Shown here one piece after another: positions 24,301-35,247 of a stretch of DNA of 64,000 nucleotides; positions within the stretch are counted from its first letter, which is position 1; each line of letters opens with the position of its first letter. Both the position numbers and the translations under genes were made by a program. The stretch comes from Thunnus maccoyii (lineage: Eukaryota > Chordata > Actinopteri > Scombriformes > Scombridae). Under the pieces are notes generated by a model, which made no database searches, was not told the origin of the DNA, and saw only the letters and a program-made list of their open reading frames with translations. The stretch is from NCBI RefSeq assembly GCF_910596095.1, contig NC_056539.1, forward strand, positions 9,250,501 through 9,314,500, written 5' to 3'.

Positions 24301-27300
24301 CCAAAATCCTTGTGATCCTTGTCAAAATCCTTGTCTTTCTTATCCTCTAGCGCCACCTGAAGTTGAAATTTTATGTTTTGAGTAAAATGTCTTGACAAGT
24401 ATTGGATGGGTTTCCATGAAATTTGACTTTCATGTCTGCCAAGGGTGAATTGTAATAACTTTGGTGAACTCTTAGCTTGTCATCTAATACTGTGATCAGG
24501 TCAATATTTTATTATATACACCTGCAAAATTAATGACATTCTCATCAGCCTCAGCTTACTTTGTGTTAGCTGCTAATTAGCAAATGCTAGCATAGTAATA
24601 TACTATAGTAAGGCAGTGGACATGGTTCACGCACATGATCATACGTGAACATGTTAGCATGCTGACATTGTCATTTAACTCAAAGCACAGTTTTGCCTCA
24701 GCACAGCCTCAACTATTCTGTATTTCCAGATTAGGTTATGAAAGAGTTCAAAGCACCATAATCCTGATGTGGAATGTCAAAAGCTTTCTAGTCATTAATC
24801 TTATATTTGAAGATTATATTTTCTTTGTTTCTTTTGGCTTTGAAAAGGATAAAATACTAGAGCAGCAGGTTTGAAGAGCAAAATTCTCTTTTGACACTTA
24901 ACCTACCTTTTCATAGGGATCACTGTGTAAAGTTACTGTGTTTTCTTTCTGTAATTGAAATATCACCCCTCAATTCCTCCTCATGTCTCTTTCAGGAACT
25001 CTCCAAGATTACAATGCCAGTGATTTTCAATGAGCCGCTCAGCTTTTTGCAGCGTCTGACCGAGTACATGGAGCACACGTACCTCATCCACCAGGCTAAC
25101 ACCTCCTCAGACTCTATTGACAGGATGAAGGTACTGCACTCTGTAACATTTTATCTGGATTATGCCATTGTGTTTGAGTTTAGTGCGTATGATTTGGAGT
25201 GTGTGTTTATCTGCTGTTGGCAGTGTGTGGCTGCGTTTGCGGTGTCTGCTGTGGCCTCCCAGTGGGAGCGGACAGGTAAACCCTTCAACCCTCTGCTGGG
25301 AGAAACCTATGAACTGGTTAGGTAAGTGGGATTAGACAGCACATGTTCAACACTGATAATATACTCAAATAATGACTTGAATTTACTAAACATACATCAA
25401 AACTGTGTGCTTTTCTGTCTCTAACAATCCCACTTTGATTCTTGCTGTCTCCTCCGTTGTCCCAGAGAGGATCTGGGCTTCAGGCTCATATCAGAGCAGG
25501 TGAGCCACCACCCTCCAGTCAGCGCCTTTCATGCTGAGGGCCTGGAGCAAGACTTCGTGTTTCATGGATCCATCTACCCCAAACTCAAGTTCTGGGGCAA
25601 GAGTGTGGAAGCTGAGCCGAAAGGCATCATCACGCTGGAGCTGCCCAAGTAAGACCTTCTTCTTTTATCCTCTTCATGAGTGTTCTATAGACTTTTGTCA
25701 CACATTACCATTTTACATTCTCCTTAAGTCACTGTTTTGCTCTCCAGGTACAATGAAGCCTACACATGGACAAATCCTACATGTTGTGTTCACAACATAA
25801 TTGTGGGCCAGCTGTGGATTGAACAGTATGGAAATGTGGAGATATTCAACCACAGGTAAGACAACTAATTATAGATTTAATAGTCTGTGAGTAAAATGTT
25901 TGAATGCACATATCTAAAGATCATAGATTAAAGCATTGCATGTTAATCAAATAGAACAAGTCTGACAATGTTGAAATGCTTTGAGGAAGTTAAATGTCAA
26001 ATAGAGGAAAATGGATAGACTGAATGAGGAAGTTTTGTATGATTCAGCAAACAGAGAGTGAGAGGATGATATGCTGTTTTTTCCTGTTTTGCCCAGAACT
26101 GGTGAGAGGTGCTGCCTGAATTTCAAACCATGTGGCCTTTTCGGCAAAGAACTGCACAAGGTTGAAGGGTACATTCTGGATAAAAGGTACAGTTTACACC
26201 AATGCATAATGTTCAGAAATTATTAAAAAGAGTAGTTTGCTCTCTTGTTGAGAGTTAGATGAAAGGATTGATATCACTCTCATATCTGCCCATTAATTAC
26301 AAGCTACTGCCAGCAGCTAGACAGCTAAGCCAACAAACTACTGGCGGTTAACCACTTACAACTGACAGATATAAGTGGTTGGTCTGCAAGAGTTGTATTG
26401 GTTTTCTCATCTTACTCTTTGCATCTTGGCAAGAAAGCAAATATAAGTGTTGATCCCAACATGTCAAACCACTGATATTCCTATAAATAACAAGTAGTCT
26501 TTGGTACAATCACTGTTTTAGTCTTTAAAGCTGAAGGAAATAGTTATGGTGACATTGGATGACAACTAAAGTTACTTCTGTCCTGCCAACATTTATTCAC
26601 ATATCAAACACTGGATCATTCATCACTGTTAATACTTTCTGCATATTGCAACATACCATTAGAAAGCCATCAGTGTCAGAATATATATGTTTTACTTAGT
26701 GTAAGTTGGGATGACAGACTTCACAACATATAGTTAATTTATCTGGCTGATGCCAAATTTAACTTTTTTTTCAACATAATCATCCTTAATTCTCCCATAT
26801 TTAAGAGGAAATATGATTGACTAAGCTGTTGTCTTAATATACTTCATTTATAAATCAGACCTACAGGTTAGCCGGGGTGATTGGGAGCACATTACTAACT
26901 TTAAGTGTGACAGCAGAATTGATTACAACATCAAATCATTATGCAAATTATTAATTAAGATTTCACCCAGTTGCTAATTCATTGCTAACAATACCAGCTC
27001 TTGAGGGACGTGGGCTTTGGTGCAAAATGATATTTAAAACACACAACACTGAGAGGAAAAGCAGCAAACATGTCACTGAGGCAGATGAAGTAAGAAAAAT
27101 AAACAAAGAGCAGATAGTTACATCAGAGATGGAGGACAAACAGTTTCACAACACAACATTGCCGGTGACTCGACATAAATGACTCGACAAGTCTACAAGT
27201 AGTGTGTATGAACACATGAATAACACCACATATGCAACAACACATGATAACCCTAACCCTAAACCCCACACAGGGAGATACAGTATTTAGATATACAACA

Positions 27301-27599
27301 CACAAAAATGACAAAGAGAAGCTATGTAGCAACAAAAAATGCTGATAACAAACAGAGAGATTAGAAAATCCTGTTTGTTAACTCTGTGTGGGGTCTGATG
27401 TTGCGACTGTGAGTCTTGCAAAACTTTTTTTTTTTTTTCTTACTGAGAATGTTTAATTTATGTGAAGTCATATGTGCTTATTTTGATTTTTGCAGCTTTT
27501 GTTAGCCATCTTTACTGATGCACCAGGAGGTTTTTATCTGTTAAAGCTCTGTAGCTAAAACTGACTGAAAACATTATTGAGCATTTGTGCCTGAGGACA

Positions 27600-27659
<60 letters not shown>

Positions 27660-29927
27660 TGTGTGTGTGCGCATGCGCACACATGTGTTTTGTTTTTTCC
27701 ACAGCAAAAAGAAGCTGTGTGCTCTCTATGGGAAGTGGACAGAGTGCCTGTATGTAGTCGATTCTGCTGCCCTCGAGGCGCATAAAAAAAATGACAAGAA
27801 AGGGGCAGAAGAGAAAAAAGGCAGCAAACCGGTATGAACCATCACATACTAAACGACAGGGGATCAGGGGATATGATGATTCATGATGTGAATAATGCAG
27901 CATGATGACTGAGTTGATAGAAAATATCATCTTTTTTGAAATATAATTGAAATGTAACGACTAACTATGGCTGTCAAATAAATGTAGTGGAGTAAAAAGT
28001 ACAATATTTCCCTCTGAAAGGATGTGCTTAGTTACTTTTCACATCAACAAACTCAATATAATGGACTGTAATAATGATTAATAAGTAGACTTGTCTGTTT
28101 GTCACTCCGGCTGATGTTCAGGGTTGCAGTGAGGAGGATGTTCCCTCTCCAGCTGCAGACACCGTGGAGATGATTCCTGGCAGCCAGCTGCTGTGGAGAA
28201 TCGCACCCAGACCGGCCAACTCTACCCAGGTCAGACTGTTTGATGTACACTGTACGCTTTCATTAGAGCATAGTTTCAAAATCAGGATGTTTTCTGTGTT
28301 GTGTTATACTTGAAAATGTAACGTTATCTTCACCTCATTGCAGATGTACAGCTTTACATCATTTGCAATGCAGCTGAACGAGCTGCATAAGGAGATGGAG
28401 GGAATCATTCCTCAGACAGACTGCAGGCTGAGACCGGACATACGAGCCATGGAGAACGGTGACATCGGTAAAGACTGTTAGTAACATACTGAAAATGAAA
28501 AAAAAAAAAAACCTCTCATTGCAGTCTAAAACTTCTTATTCTGATTCAAATAGACATCGCCAGTGAGGAGAAAAAAAGACTTGAGGAAAAACAGAGAGCT
28601 TCTCGCAAAAGCCGCTCCAAATCCGATGAGGAGTGGAAGACAAGGTGAGGTCGTTAGTGAGATTGGACGACTCATAGTGTCCTCCTCTCTAAACTGCTTT
28701 ATTCAACAGGCCTTCATGCAATCAACCAATGTATGCAATTTGCAAGTTTTAATTGAACTAAATGAAATTGTGATTTTATTTTTACTGAAAGAGCCAACCA
28801 ATGCCAGGCAATACAAAGACAACAGCCTTCATTATTGTGTAAAACAAAGCAATAACTGATATTTGGTATTGAACATTGTCAATTCAGATTATCCTCTGTT
28901 TAATCTGCTGACATCAACAGGCATTCATGTAACTCACATTTACTTTATATGGAGTTGTCATTGAGGCTTAATCCAGTTTCTGTCTGTAAAGGAATAGTTT
29001 AACATTTTGGGAAATACGCCTATTTGCTTTTTTGCTAAGAGTTAGATGAAAAGGTTGATACCACTCTCATGTCTGTATGCCAAATATATAGCTAGAACCA
29101 GGAGACATTTAGCTTAGCTTAGCACAAAGACTGGAAACAGGGAAACAATAACTGTGGCAAAATCTACTTTCAGTCTTCGCTGCTGCAGGTTTCTCATCTC
29201 TTTCCATACAGGTTCATACTTTGTTGCTCTAAAACACTAAAGCTTAATCTCCATTTTCTCTGTACTTGTCTTTTTTTCCCGTTGCATCCTCGCTTTGATG
29301 TTAAGGAGTCCTGCCCTTGGCCCAAGGTTAGAGCTGACTGATGTGCCTGAAATGTGTGATGTGATCATGTGACTATGCACTCTCCCTGTTCCCAAACCCT
29401 TCTTTTTTCTCTACAATGAAATCTTATCTTTGACTGTGTCCCTGCCTCTGTTAAGCAGAATCATAGATGAATCACAGAATCACAGTTTGGAGACGATGTG
29501 ATTAATCATGAATCTGCTCTCCCTTTCACCAGCATGGCAGCTCCACTTGGTGGCACTTGATGGAATAACTCAAACACCACAAGAGTCCTCTCCCCAAATA
29601 ATTTCCTTCCCTGCTTTTATGCAGCAAACATAACACAATACAAAGTTCATTTAAATTAAAAGCAAACAACCAAAATTGTCAACTACCATGCAAATTACCC
29701 AATAACCTCCTCATATAGCATGCCTGACCTTCCTTAATTGTATGAGTTATGATTTGCTGCTCGTGTCATCCTGGTTTGATGGGAGTTCCTGCTGATTGCC
29801 AACATGTCTTTGCTGTGTTTTTAGGTGGTTTCAGCAGGGGCCAAACCCCCACACCAGCTCCCAGGACTGGCTCTTTTCTGGTGGATACTGGGACAGGAAA
29901 TACAGCCACCTGCCTGACATTTACTAA
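10442..29927 (+). CDS. OSBPL1A: OSBPL1A, oxysterol-binding protein-related protein 1, long form (complete, 27 coding exons)
   Basis: ORP1L sits on late endosomes, binds Rab7 through ankyrin repeats, senses cholesterol and contacts ER VAP proteins. Coding exons: 10442-10565, 10639-10724, 10821-10895, 11050-11161, 11316-11401, 11876-12020, 12812-12879, 12980-13024, 15179-15252, 15507-15570, 15680-15781, 16746-16871, 17013-17094, 17422-17528, 21371-21533, 22777-22954, 23942-24017, 24996-25130, 25224-25321, 25466-25648, 25748-25855, 26097-26186, 27705-27831, 28122-28229, 28344-28467, 28554-28644, 29825-29927. The sum is 2880 nt, 959 residues plus TAA (human about 950). Ankyrin repeats occupy about residues 44-120 and 175-215 (GWTPLHLACYFGH, GDTPLHKAAFTGR, GNTPLHCAAYRGQ). 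The PH domain is about 236-345. An FFAT-like motif EFHDAVS is at 480-486. The sterol-binding ORD runs from about 560 to the end, with the family signature EQVSHHPP at 659-666. The C-terminus YSHLPDIY matches the family. Confidence 0.97.
11003..11036. repeat. (AATC)n microsatellite
   Basis: Tetranucleotide repeats, about eight units with one change, ending 14 bases before the exon at 11050; they form the weak 3' end of that intron. Confidence 0.9.
13411..13980 (+). mobile_element. MITE-like element with terminal inverted repeats (family B), in an OSBPL1A intron
   Basis: The left end TTAAAGGATATGACTGGC and the reverse complement of the right end, TTTAAAAGGACATAGCTGGC, correspond, and both continue into AATTTTCT. 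The 570-base interior is non-coding. A second, partial copy lies at about 2245-2440. Confidence 0.65.
17669..17936 (+). mobile_element. MITE-like element with terminal inverted repeats (family C), in an OSBPL1A intron
   Basis: The left end TCAGTTCACCTAAATCATAA pairs with the reverse complement of the right end, GTTAGTTCATCCAAATCACAA. About 270 bases, non-coding. Confidence 0.6.
18270..18360 (+). repeat. LINE/SINE 3' tail fragment
   Basis: AAACTTTATTTATATAGCACTTAACCAAACAC resembles the common fish retroelement tail ending in TATATAGCAC. Short and degenerate. Confidence 0.45.
18585..18880. repeat. Repeat I copy in an OSBPL1A intron
   Basis: It starts GGGCTGAAACTAACAAATAT and ends ATAGTTGCTGATTAATTCTG..CGACTAATCATTACAG. 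These are the ends of the same dispersed family seen inverted near 8740-9030. Confidence 0.55.
19100..19530 (+). repeat. Possible solo LTR
   Basis: The stretch has LTR-like signals in order: a TTTAAATA box at about 19378, then about 95 bases later AATAAA at 19472, then a GC-richer tail with TTTCCGGTCCCCTGACA. No retroviral coding sequence flanks it. Ends and any target duplication are not clear, so the call is tentative. It lies in an OSBPL1A intron. Confidence 0.35.
21293..21360. repeat. (TG)n tract ending 11 bases before an OSBPL1A exon
   Basis: About 68 bases of TG with three TTTG interruptions. Only GCGAGCTCAG separates it from the exon at 21371, so the tract stands in place of a normal polypyrimidine tract. 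Confidence 0.95.
23861..23882. repeat. (AATC)n microsatellite
   Basis: Five tetranucleotide units in an OSBPL1A intron, 60 bases before the exon at 23942. Confidence 0.85.
24050..24730. repeat. Dispersed fish repeat J, in an OSBPL1A intron
   Basis: Phrases such as GAAATTTTGTACAGACGTTCATGG, CCTCTAGCGCCACCTGA, GCTAATTAGCAAATGCTAGC and AACTCAAAGCACAG recur widely in teleost introns. No coding potential; only one copy in the window. Confidence 0.5.
26230..26480. repeat. Dispersed fish repeat F (copy 2, degenerate)
   Basis: GAGTTAGATGAAAGGATTGATATCACTCTCAT and the end TTGGCAAGAAAGCAAATA match the family. In an OSBPL1A intron. Confidence 0.55.
27602..27690. repeat. (TG)n tract with GCGCATGCGC, alternating purine-pyrimidine
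   Basis: Nearly 90 bases alternate strictly between purine and pyrimidine: TG repeats, one TA step, then the palindrome GTGCGCATGCGCAC. It lies 15 bases before the acceptor of the exon at 27705. Confidence 0.95.
28985..29170. repeat. Dispersed fish repeat F (copy 3, one end)
   Basis: It begins GGAATAGTTTAACATTTTGG, the outer end of the family, and runs through GAGTTAGATGAAAAGG and TTAGCTTAGCTTAGCAC. It lies in the last OSBPL1A intron. Confidence 0.65.
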
Positions 29928-30800
29928 CGGACATTTCCTGCTCAGAGAAATTTGCTCCGTACAGTTTCCCTGTCAGAGAAGCTGCGTTTTGTTTTTTATG
30001 GAACAGCTACAGAATCTACAAGCAATATGCAAACAGTCTACTTAAACTGTGTGGCCTTAATCTCCTTCATGATGGTAAAACTGTGCATCAAGCAAACAAT
30101 CAATATTTAAATGTTATGAAATGTAAAGTTGTTTGACAATGCTTTGAAATATAGCATTGAGACCAGATTGTTTCTGTTCATAATGGACTTTAAGCCCAGT
30201 GGAGAGATGCATAAAACAGGGGTTGGTGGTTTTAGTGTCCATCTGTCTTGTTTTAAATGTTCATAATAGTGTTTTGACTCTAAATGTATATCTGTATATA
30301 TACTTTACACTCTCAACCGTCAGTGACCTCATCATGTCATTCACATTTCCTCTGGACTCCTGCTCGTTTTGAACAAGTTAAACTCACAACAACCACAGGC
30401 ACTCAGTTAATATGAAGTTGTTGTGGATGTCAGTCATTTCTCCTCATGTATTTTGCCTATTGAAAAGTGAGGCTTACAAAACATACAGTATATTTTCTAT
30501 ATTAACATTATACTTACTTATTACTTTGAGAACTGACAAGCACTAGATTTGATGTTTTTATCATCTACTGAATCGTGTCTGTTGAACTCTAAAAAGGTTT
30601 GATAATATTTTTGCTGGAAATCTGAAAAAAAAACAAAAAACAAAACTGTATTATACAACCTGTCAGACAGATTAACCAAGTTGGTTAGGAGTAATAAGGT
30701 CCCATGATGTAGAAATTATTGCATTTTAAAGTGTTTTGTCTTCATATAAAGCATTGGAAGTATTTTATTGTAAACCTAAATAAAACACTTAAGTGTATTC
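29928..30800 (+). other. OSBPL1A: OSBPL1A 3' UTR
   Basis: After the TAA, about 850 AT-rich non-coding bases lead to a canonical poly(A) signal at 30779. A second AATAAA occurs near 30864, so alternative ends are possible. No conserved element is recognised. Confidence 0.6.
30779..30784 (+). terminator. OSBPL1A: Poly(A) signal AATAAA for OSBPL1A
   Basis: AATAAA lies about 850 bases after the OSBPL1A stop, followed by a T-rich stretch. Assignment is by position. Confidence 0.55.
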
Positions 30801-32014
30801 ATGTATGTTTTTACCATGTCTATGAAGCATGCCAGAGATGCAAGAATTTCAGAGGAACCTGAAAATAAAATGTAATGTGAGCTAATAGTTCACAATCTGC
30901 TCACAATCTGGAGGCTAGAAAGATGAGTGTGAACCAGTGGATTCCCTTTTTTCCTCCCACTTATAAAATATGGATTTTGAAGTTGAGTTATTGCAGCAAA
31001 GCTCTTCAAAACATTGTATAAAAAAGGTCCTGATTGCTGACTTTGCATGTAAAACATTCTTTTCCCAAAATATAGCACCTAAGAGATGACCCTTCGTATG
31101 TGTACCAATGATTTGTAACGCTAGTAAATTACTTCAAATCTTTCATGCTTTCTTGTGCAGTTAGAAGCAATGTATTTGAAGGAGGCTGTAATCTCTGATC
31201 AGGGGACAATAGCCAGAGTTAAATGTGAAACTGTGGTGAAATGTTAGCATTTTCAGTGTCTGAGAGAAATATGAAAACCCAAAGGAACAGAGAGACAGAG
31301 TATTAGAGTATTTCTGTACTCTGTTTGGTTTTTCTAAGGCAAATGAGGAGAATGGAAAATAAAATATATCACATTCAGTTATCCATTAGACAAAAAGGAC
31401 AAGAAAGACATATGAAAAGGGTTGAAAATTCAATTGGGACTAGTTGTGAGGCAAAATAATTAGAGACACATCCCCACCCCTCCTTTTTTTTAACACTTTG
31501 TAAATGCAGTTTTGCTGTTATATGGTGAAAAATAGAAGGTTTAGCTAACGTTACACGCTAATATGACCAGATAATGAGTAAGGTAAACATACTGTAGAGC
31601 AATGGACACAAGTTGTTAGTTAATAAGACAACTTAAAGGGGATTGTTGTCAGTGAACTAACACGCGGTATAATATTTATGATTTAAGATGTTTAATATTC
31701 ATCTCCTGTGTACTGAAACTAAGCTGCCTGGAACAATGACGTGTTTACCAGGTGTGAGCCTGTGCTGGCTACTAGCCTGGCCTGCACACAGCTCGCACAG
31801 TGTAGAAAAGCACAACAGAACAACATTTATTTTTGTCATCATCAAATGTGTGACCAAACTATAAATTATTTAACAGACATACCTGTTTATGCATCTTAAC
31901 TGGATTTTCATTTCATAATCTTGTATTGAATATTAACTGGATGTTGTGTTCACTCATTTGAAGTGTGTTGTCTTAGTATGCTTATGTCTTGTATATTTAT
32001 TGTTGTAACAATGT

Positions 32015-32075
32015 TCATGCTGCTCTCTTGAAAAAGAGATTTTAATCTCAATGAGATGTTTTACCAGGTTGAACA
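32015..32075 (+). repeat. LINE 3' tail fragment
   Basis: CTCTCTTGAAAAAGAGATTTTAATCTCAATGAGA followed by a degenerate ACCAGGTTGAA resembles the 3' end of fish LINE elements. No reverse-transcriptase coding is seen nearby. Confidence 0.45.
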
Positions 32076-34599
32076 TGCACCACATATTGTGCTGGTGGTA
32101 TTTCTAAATTTTTTTCCTTTGCAGTTAGTAAAATAGTCACCTGAGGTGGAAAATTAGAAATCTGAAACCAGTTCTGGTGTGTGCCATCACCCTGGTGAGT
32201 AATATTACCCCACCAGACTACAACCCACAGCATCACTCTCTCAGGCTGCTTACAGTTTGTGATCACTCTCTGCTCAATATTTATTGATTACTTTCTTAGT
32301 GCAGAAAGGGTGGGCTGAGTGCAGGGCAATTTCACTGAACAGAAGACTGATCTGATTGTTGCTCTCCTTTAAATGCTTGGTAATATATGATAAAGTAGTC
32401 AGACGTCTTTTAGCTGACAGACAAGACTAATTATAATTCAAGTTAATATGACTAACCATTGTAGTTGCCTGTGTTCAGGGTCACAGAAGATTGGAGCCTT
32501 CACCATTACGCATTCAACAAGGAAAGATACACCTGGGAAGGTCATCAGTATATCGCAGAGTAAACATAGATGGACTCTCACCTGTGGAGCCCCGACTCAG
32601 GGGGCTGTAAAAAAAACACAGGGTATAAAAGTTAAACCTGGCTATACTTTTGCCACAACGCAATGCTACATCATCTGTCAAGGCGCTGCACTGGCAACTC
32701 TAATATGTGCAAGAACACATTCCAGGTCGATTACTTTGTCATGTTTACGCCATATTTCTACAGTTGACTTTACAATTGTCACATTGAAAGAGGATTGTTG
32801 CTGTGATAAATTTCCAGAGTTGTAAAATCTAATATTATAAACCGCTGTGCAGTGGTTTGGTGTCTCATATACCTTCAAACTCAAGGATCCATAACTCAAA
32901 CCAGCCTTCTTGGATCATATTTCACCTGGTCACAGGTATATTATCTGTGTGCCATCACAGATGATGTGCAGCTTTATGATGAGGTGCTGATATGACTCTA
33001 AGGGAGATGACAGACATTTGTGCAATCTATGCAGGCTTACTGTCAAGTGACACGTAAACCCAACATTGTTGCCACACCAGAGATAAGAGCTTCCTCTGCT
33101 ACCACATACAGAGAGAAAAACGCTGGCAGTAGAGTAGGACCGACTGAACACATTTCATCAGGTTAAGCACTCCATCTCTTGGTCAGAAGTAGAGCAGCAG
33201 ATTGAATATTATTCCTATTAAAAGAGTTGTAACTGTGAGCATGTCATGCTCTAATGCTGTTGTAAGGCTGGTACGATGAGGTAGGTGTGTGCATGCATGC
33301 AGTATGTATCTGTGTATGTTAAGCAGTGGGATGAAAACTGTCTATTTAATATTGTGCTAAAAAATAAATTGTTGTTTATAGTAATAGTTATTTGTCACAT
33401 GATGCTAATAAATACCTTCATGCCTCAGCATGTTGTTTTAAAGTTATTTTTTGGACATCTTAAATCCAAACCCATCAAACAGATTTTATGTCATGTTACC
33501 GAAATTTTTATGACAATTAAATACATTTTTATTTTGTGTGCAGTAATTTAAAGGATATACAGAATCTGTGCATCATAAGACCCATTACAATTAATGAAAC
33601 AATAACTGGCCTCCATTTTGATTCTATTTTGGGGACATCTAGAAGTCACCGATTATATGACCCATCATCCTTAGCCTATAATCTGTGATAAACTGTGTTT
33701 TTTAATTTGATGATGGAGCAATTGAAAAGTAATTTTGTTCTTCCACAATTTAAATTGATTATGATAATTGTATTGGTTGATTAAGAAGAAACTACAGGCT
33801 CCCATGTCTCTAAAAGACAAGAGCCTTGTTGTTTGGTATTAACAAAGGTGGAAGTAAAAATAAACCAGGTGTATTTTTACTGCAGTTCATTCTGCTCTGC
33901 ATGGTTTGGTCAGTGAAAAGAGCAGGAGATACACAGGAGTATGAAGAAATGATAGATGTAAGAAGGCCTTGAATAATTCAGTCTCGGCTGCTGAGGTCCC
34001 ATAATTGAAGAGATGTTACCAGGCAGCTTTCCTGTGTGAACATGTCATACAGACACATGTAATATGTCAGTGTGTACAGTATGTTTAACTGGATTACCTA
34101 AGTAACTTAATTATATTGTTGATCACAGAATACTTAAAAATGACTTTGTGACAATTTTCATGCTGTCCTTTGCAAAAAATATTGCAGAATAAAACACATC
34201 ATGTAAGATCAAATAATATTCAAATGTAAGACTGATAATATTAAAATGTATTTATTTTAAAATTACATTTTAAAAAGTTATCAGATAATTGCCAAATAGA
34301 AATTCTGCCACAGGCACAAACATGTTTATGGTAACATCTAACGTTATATATGCATTTTTAACACAAAAGGTCAATCAAAAGCTTTATTACTCTGTGTTTT
34401 TCATGTAATTTAGGTCTGGACAGTGTTAGAAAAGCGCTTTAGAGATGTTAGTTACTGCTTGAATCCTAATGTCCCCAGTATTTCCCCTAAATTCCCCAAG
34501 TGTGTAAAACATTTTTCAACATTTTAACAACATATATTGCTAATGTCTATGTTTTATGGCTGCATCATTGCATCACATGGAAATTTGGGCGTCTTGTAC

Positions 34600-34965
34600 A
34601 GAATTTTATGCACATTTCTCTGTAATTGACCATTCGCTAAACCCCTCCCCCAAAAAGAAATTGTCCAATCATAGTTCAGCCTCCGTAACTAGGCATGGCA
34701 GGCTTGTCAAGCTGTGAATTTCTCCACATGCTGAAGAGATGTCCATGGGGCTTTAATAATAGCGATATTCTGTATTTTATGAGTTTGGATGGCGGTTTTT
34801 AACCGTCTCCAAAATACAAGAGTAAAAGTATAAAGAATGGATAACACTGTGTGATCAAGTCTGGCAGCATTTCATGCAAGATTGTTTTGTGGGGTTACAG
34901 GTTAAGTTTAAAAAGCCCTGTTCACAACTAGTACATCCACTGTGTAGTATTTCATCACTGATGCT
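34600..34965 (+). repeat. Dispersed repeat G (copy 2), convergent spacer
   Basis: It parallels 3480-3895 with many changes (CCATTCGCTAAACCCCTCCC, CAATCATAGTTCAGC, TTTTGTGGGGTTACAG, ACATCCACT). Non-coding. Confidence 0.6.
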
Positions 34966-35247
34966 AATATATCAAAGTGTAGGCTAAAATTAGCATTACT
35001 TAGAATGTTGAGTGATAAATCTACCATTGTTATCACAGTAAACTACATGTATGTGCCATACGAGAATGAAAAGCTAGACAGGGCTTAGTGAACATCAATT
35101 CATTCTGACATTTTTTGGTATCTTTAGAAACTTGAAGAATTTCAAACTAACAAACGTTCAGTGATTTTCAACAAGGCTTGCCTGCACTGTATGACTTTGT
35201 AATGATGCCAAAGGGACCCTGTGGAGCCACTCATTCATTACATGTCC

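Larger units (their letters stand above)
30885..35247. other. Convergent spacer between OSBPL1A and LAMA3, no recognised gene
   Basis: OSBPL1A ends from the left and LAMA3 ends from the right. The stretch is AT-rich. It holds a likely LINE 3' tail near 32020-32070 and one copy of a repeat at about 34600-34960. The longest open frame, at 32448-32825, has no recognisable domain. In human this interval contains CABYR and TTC39C; I see no exon resembling either. The LAMA3 3' UTR must occupy part of the right end, but no clear poly(A) signal is seen close to its stop. Confidence 0.6.

Noticed and set aside
27245-27275. Telomere-like AACCCTAACCCTAAACCCC
   Set aside because: Only two to three units inside an intron; too short to call an interstitial telomere.
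32448-32825. 125-codon open frame in the convergent spacer
   Set aside because: No domain, signal peptide or family resemblance, no flanking splice or promoter signals; chance frame.
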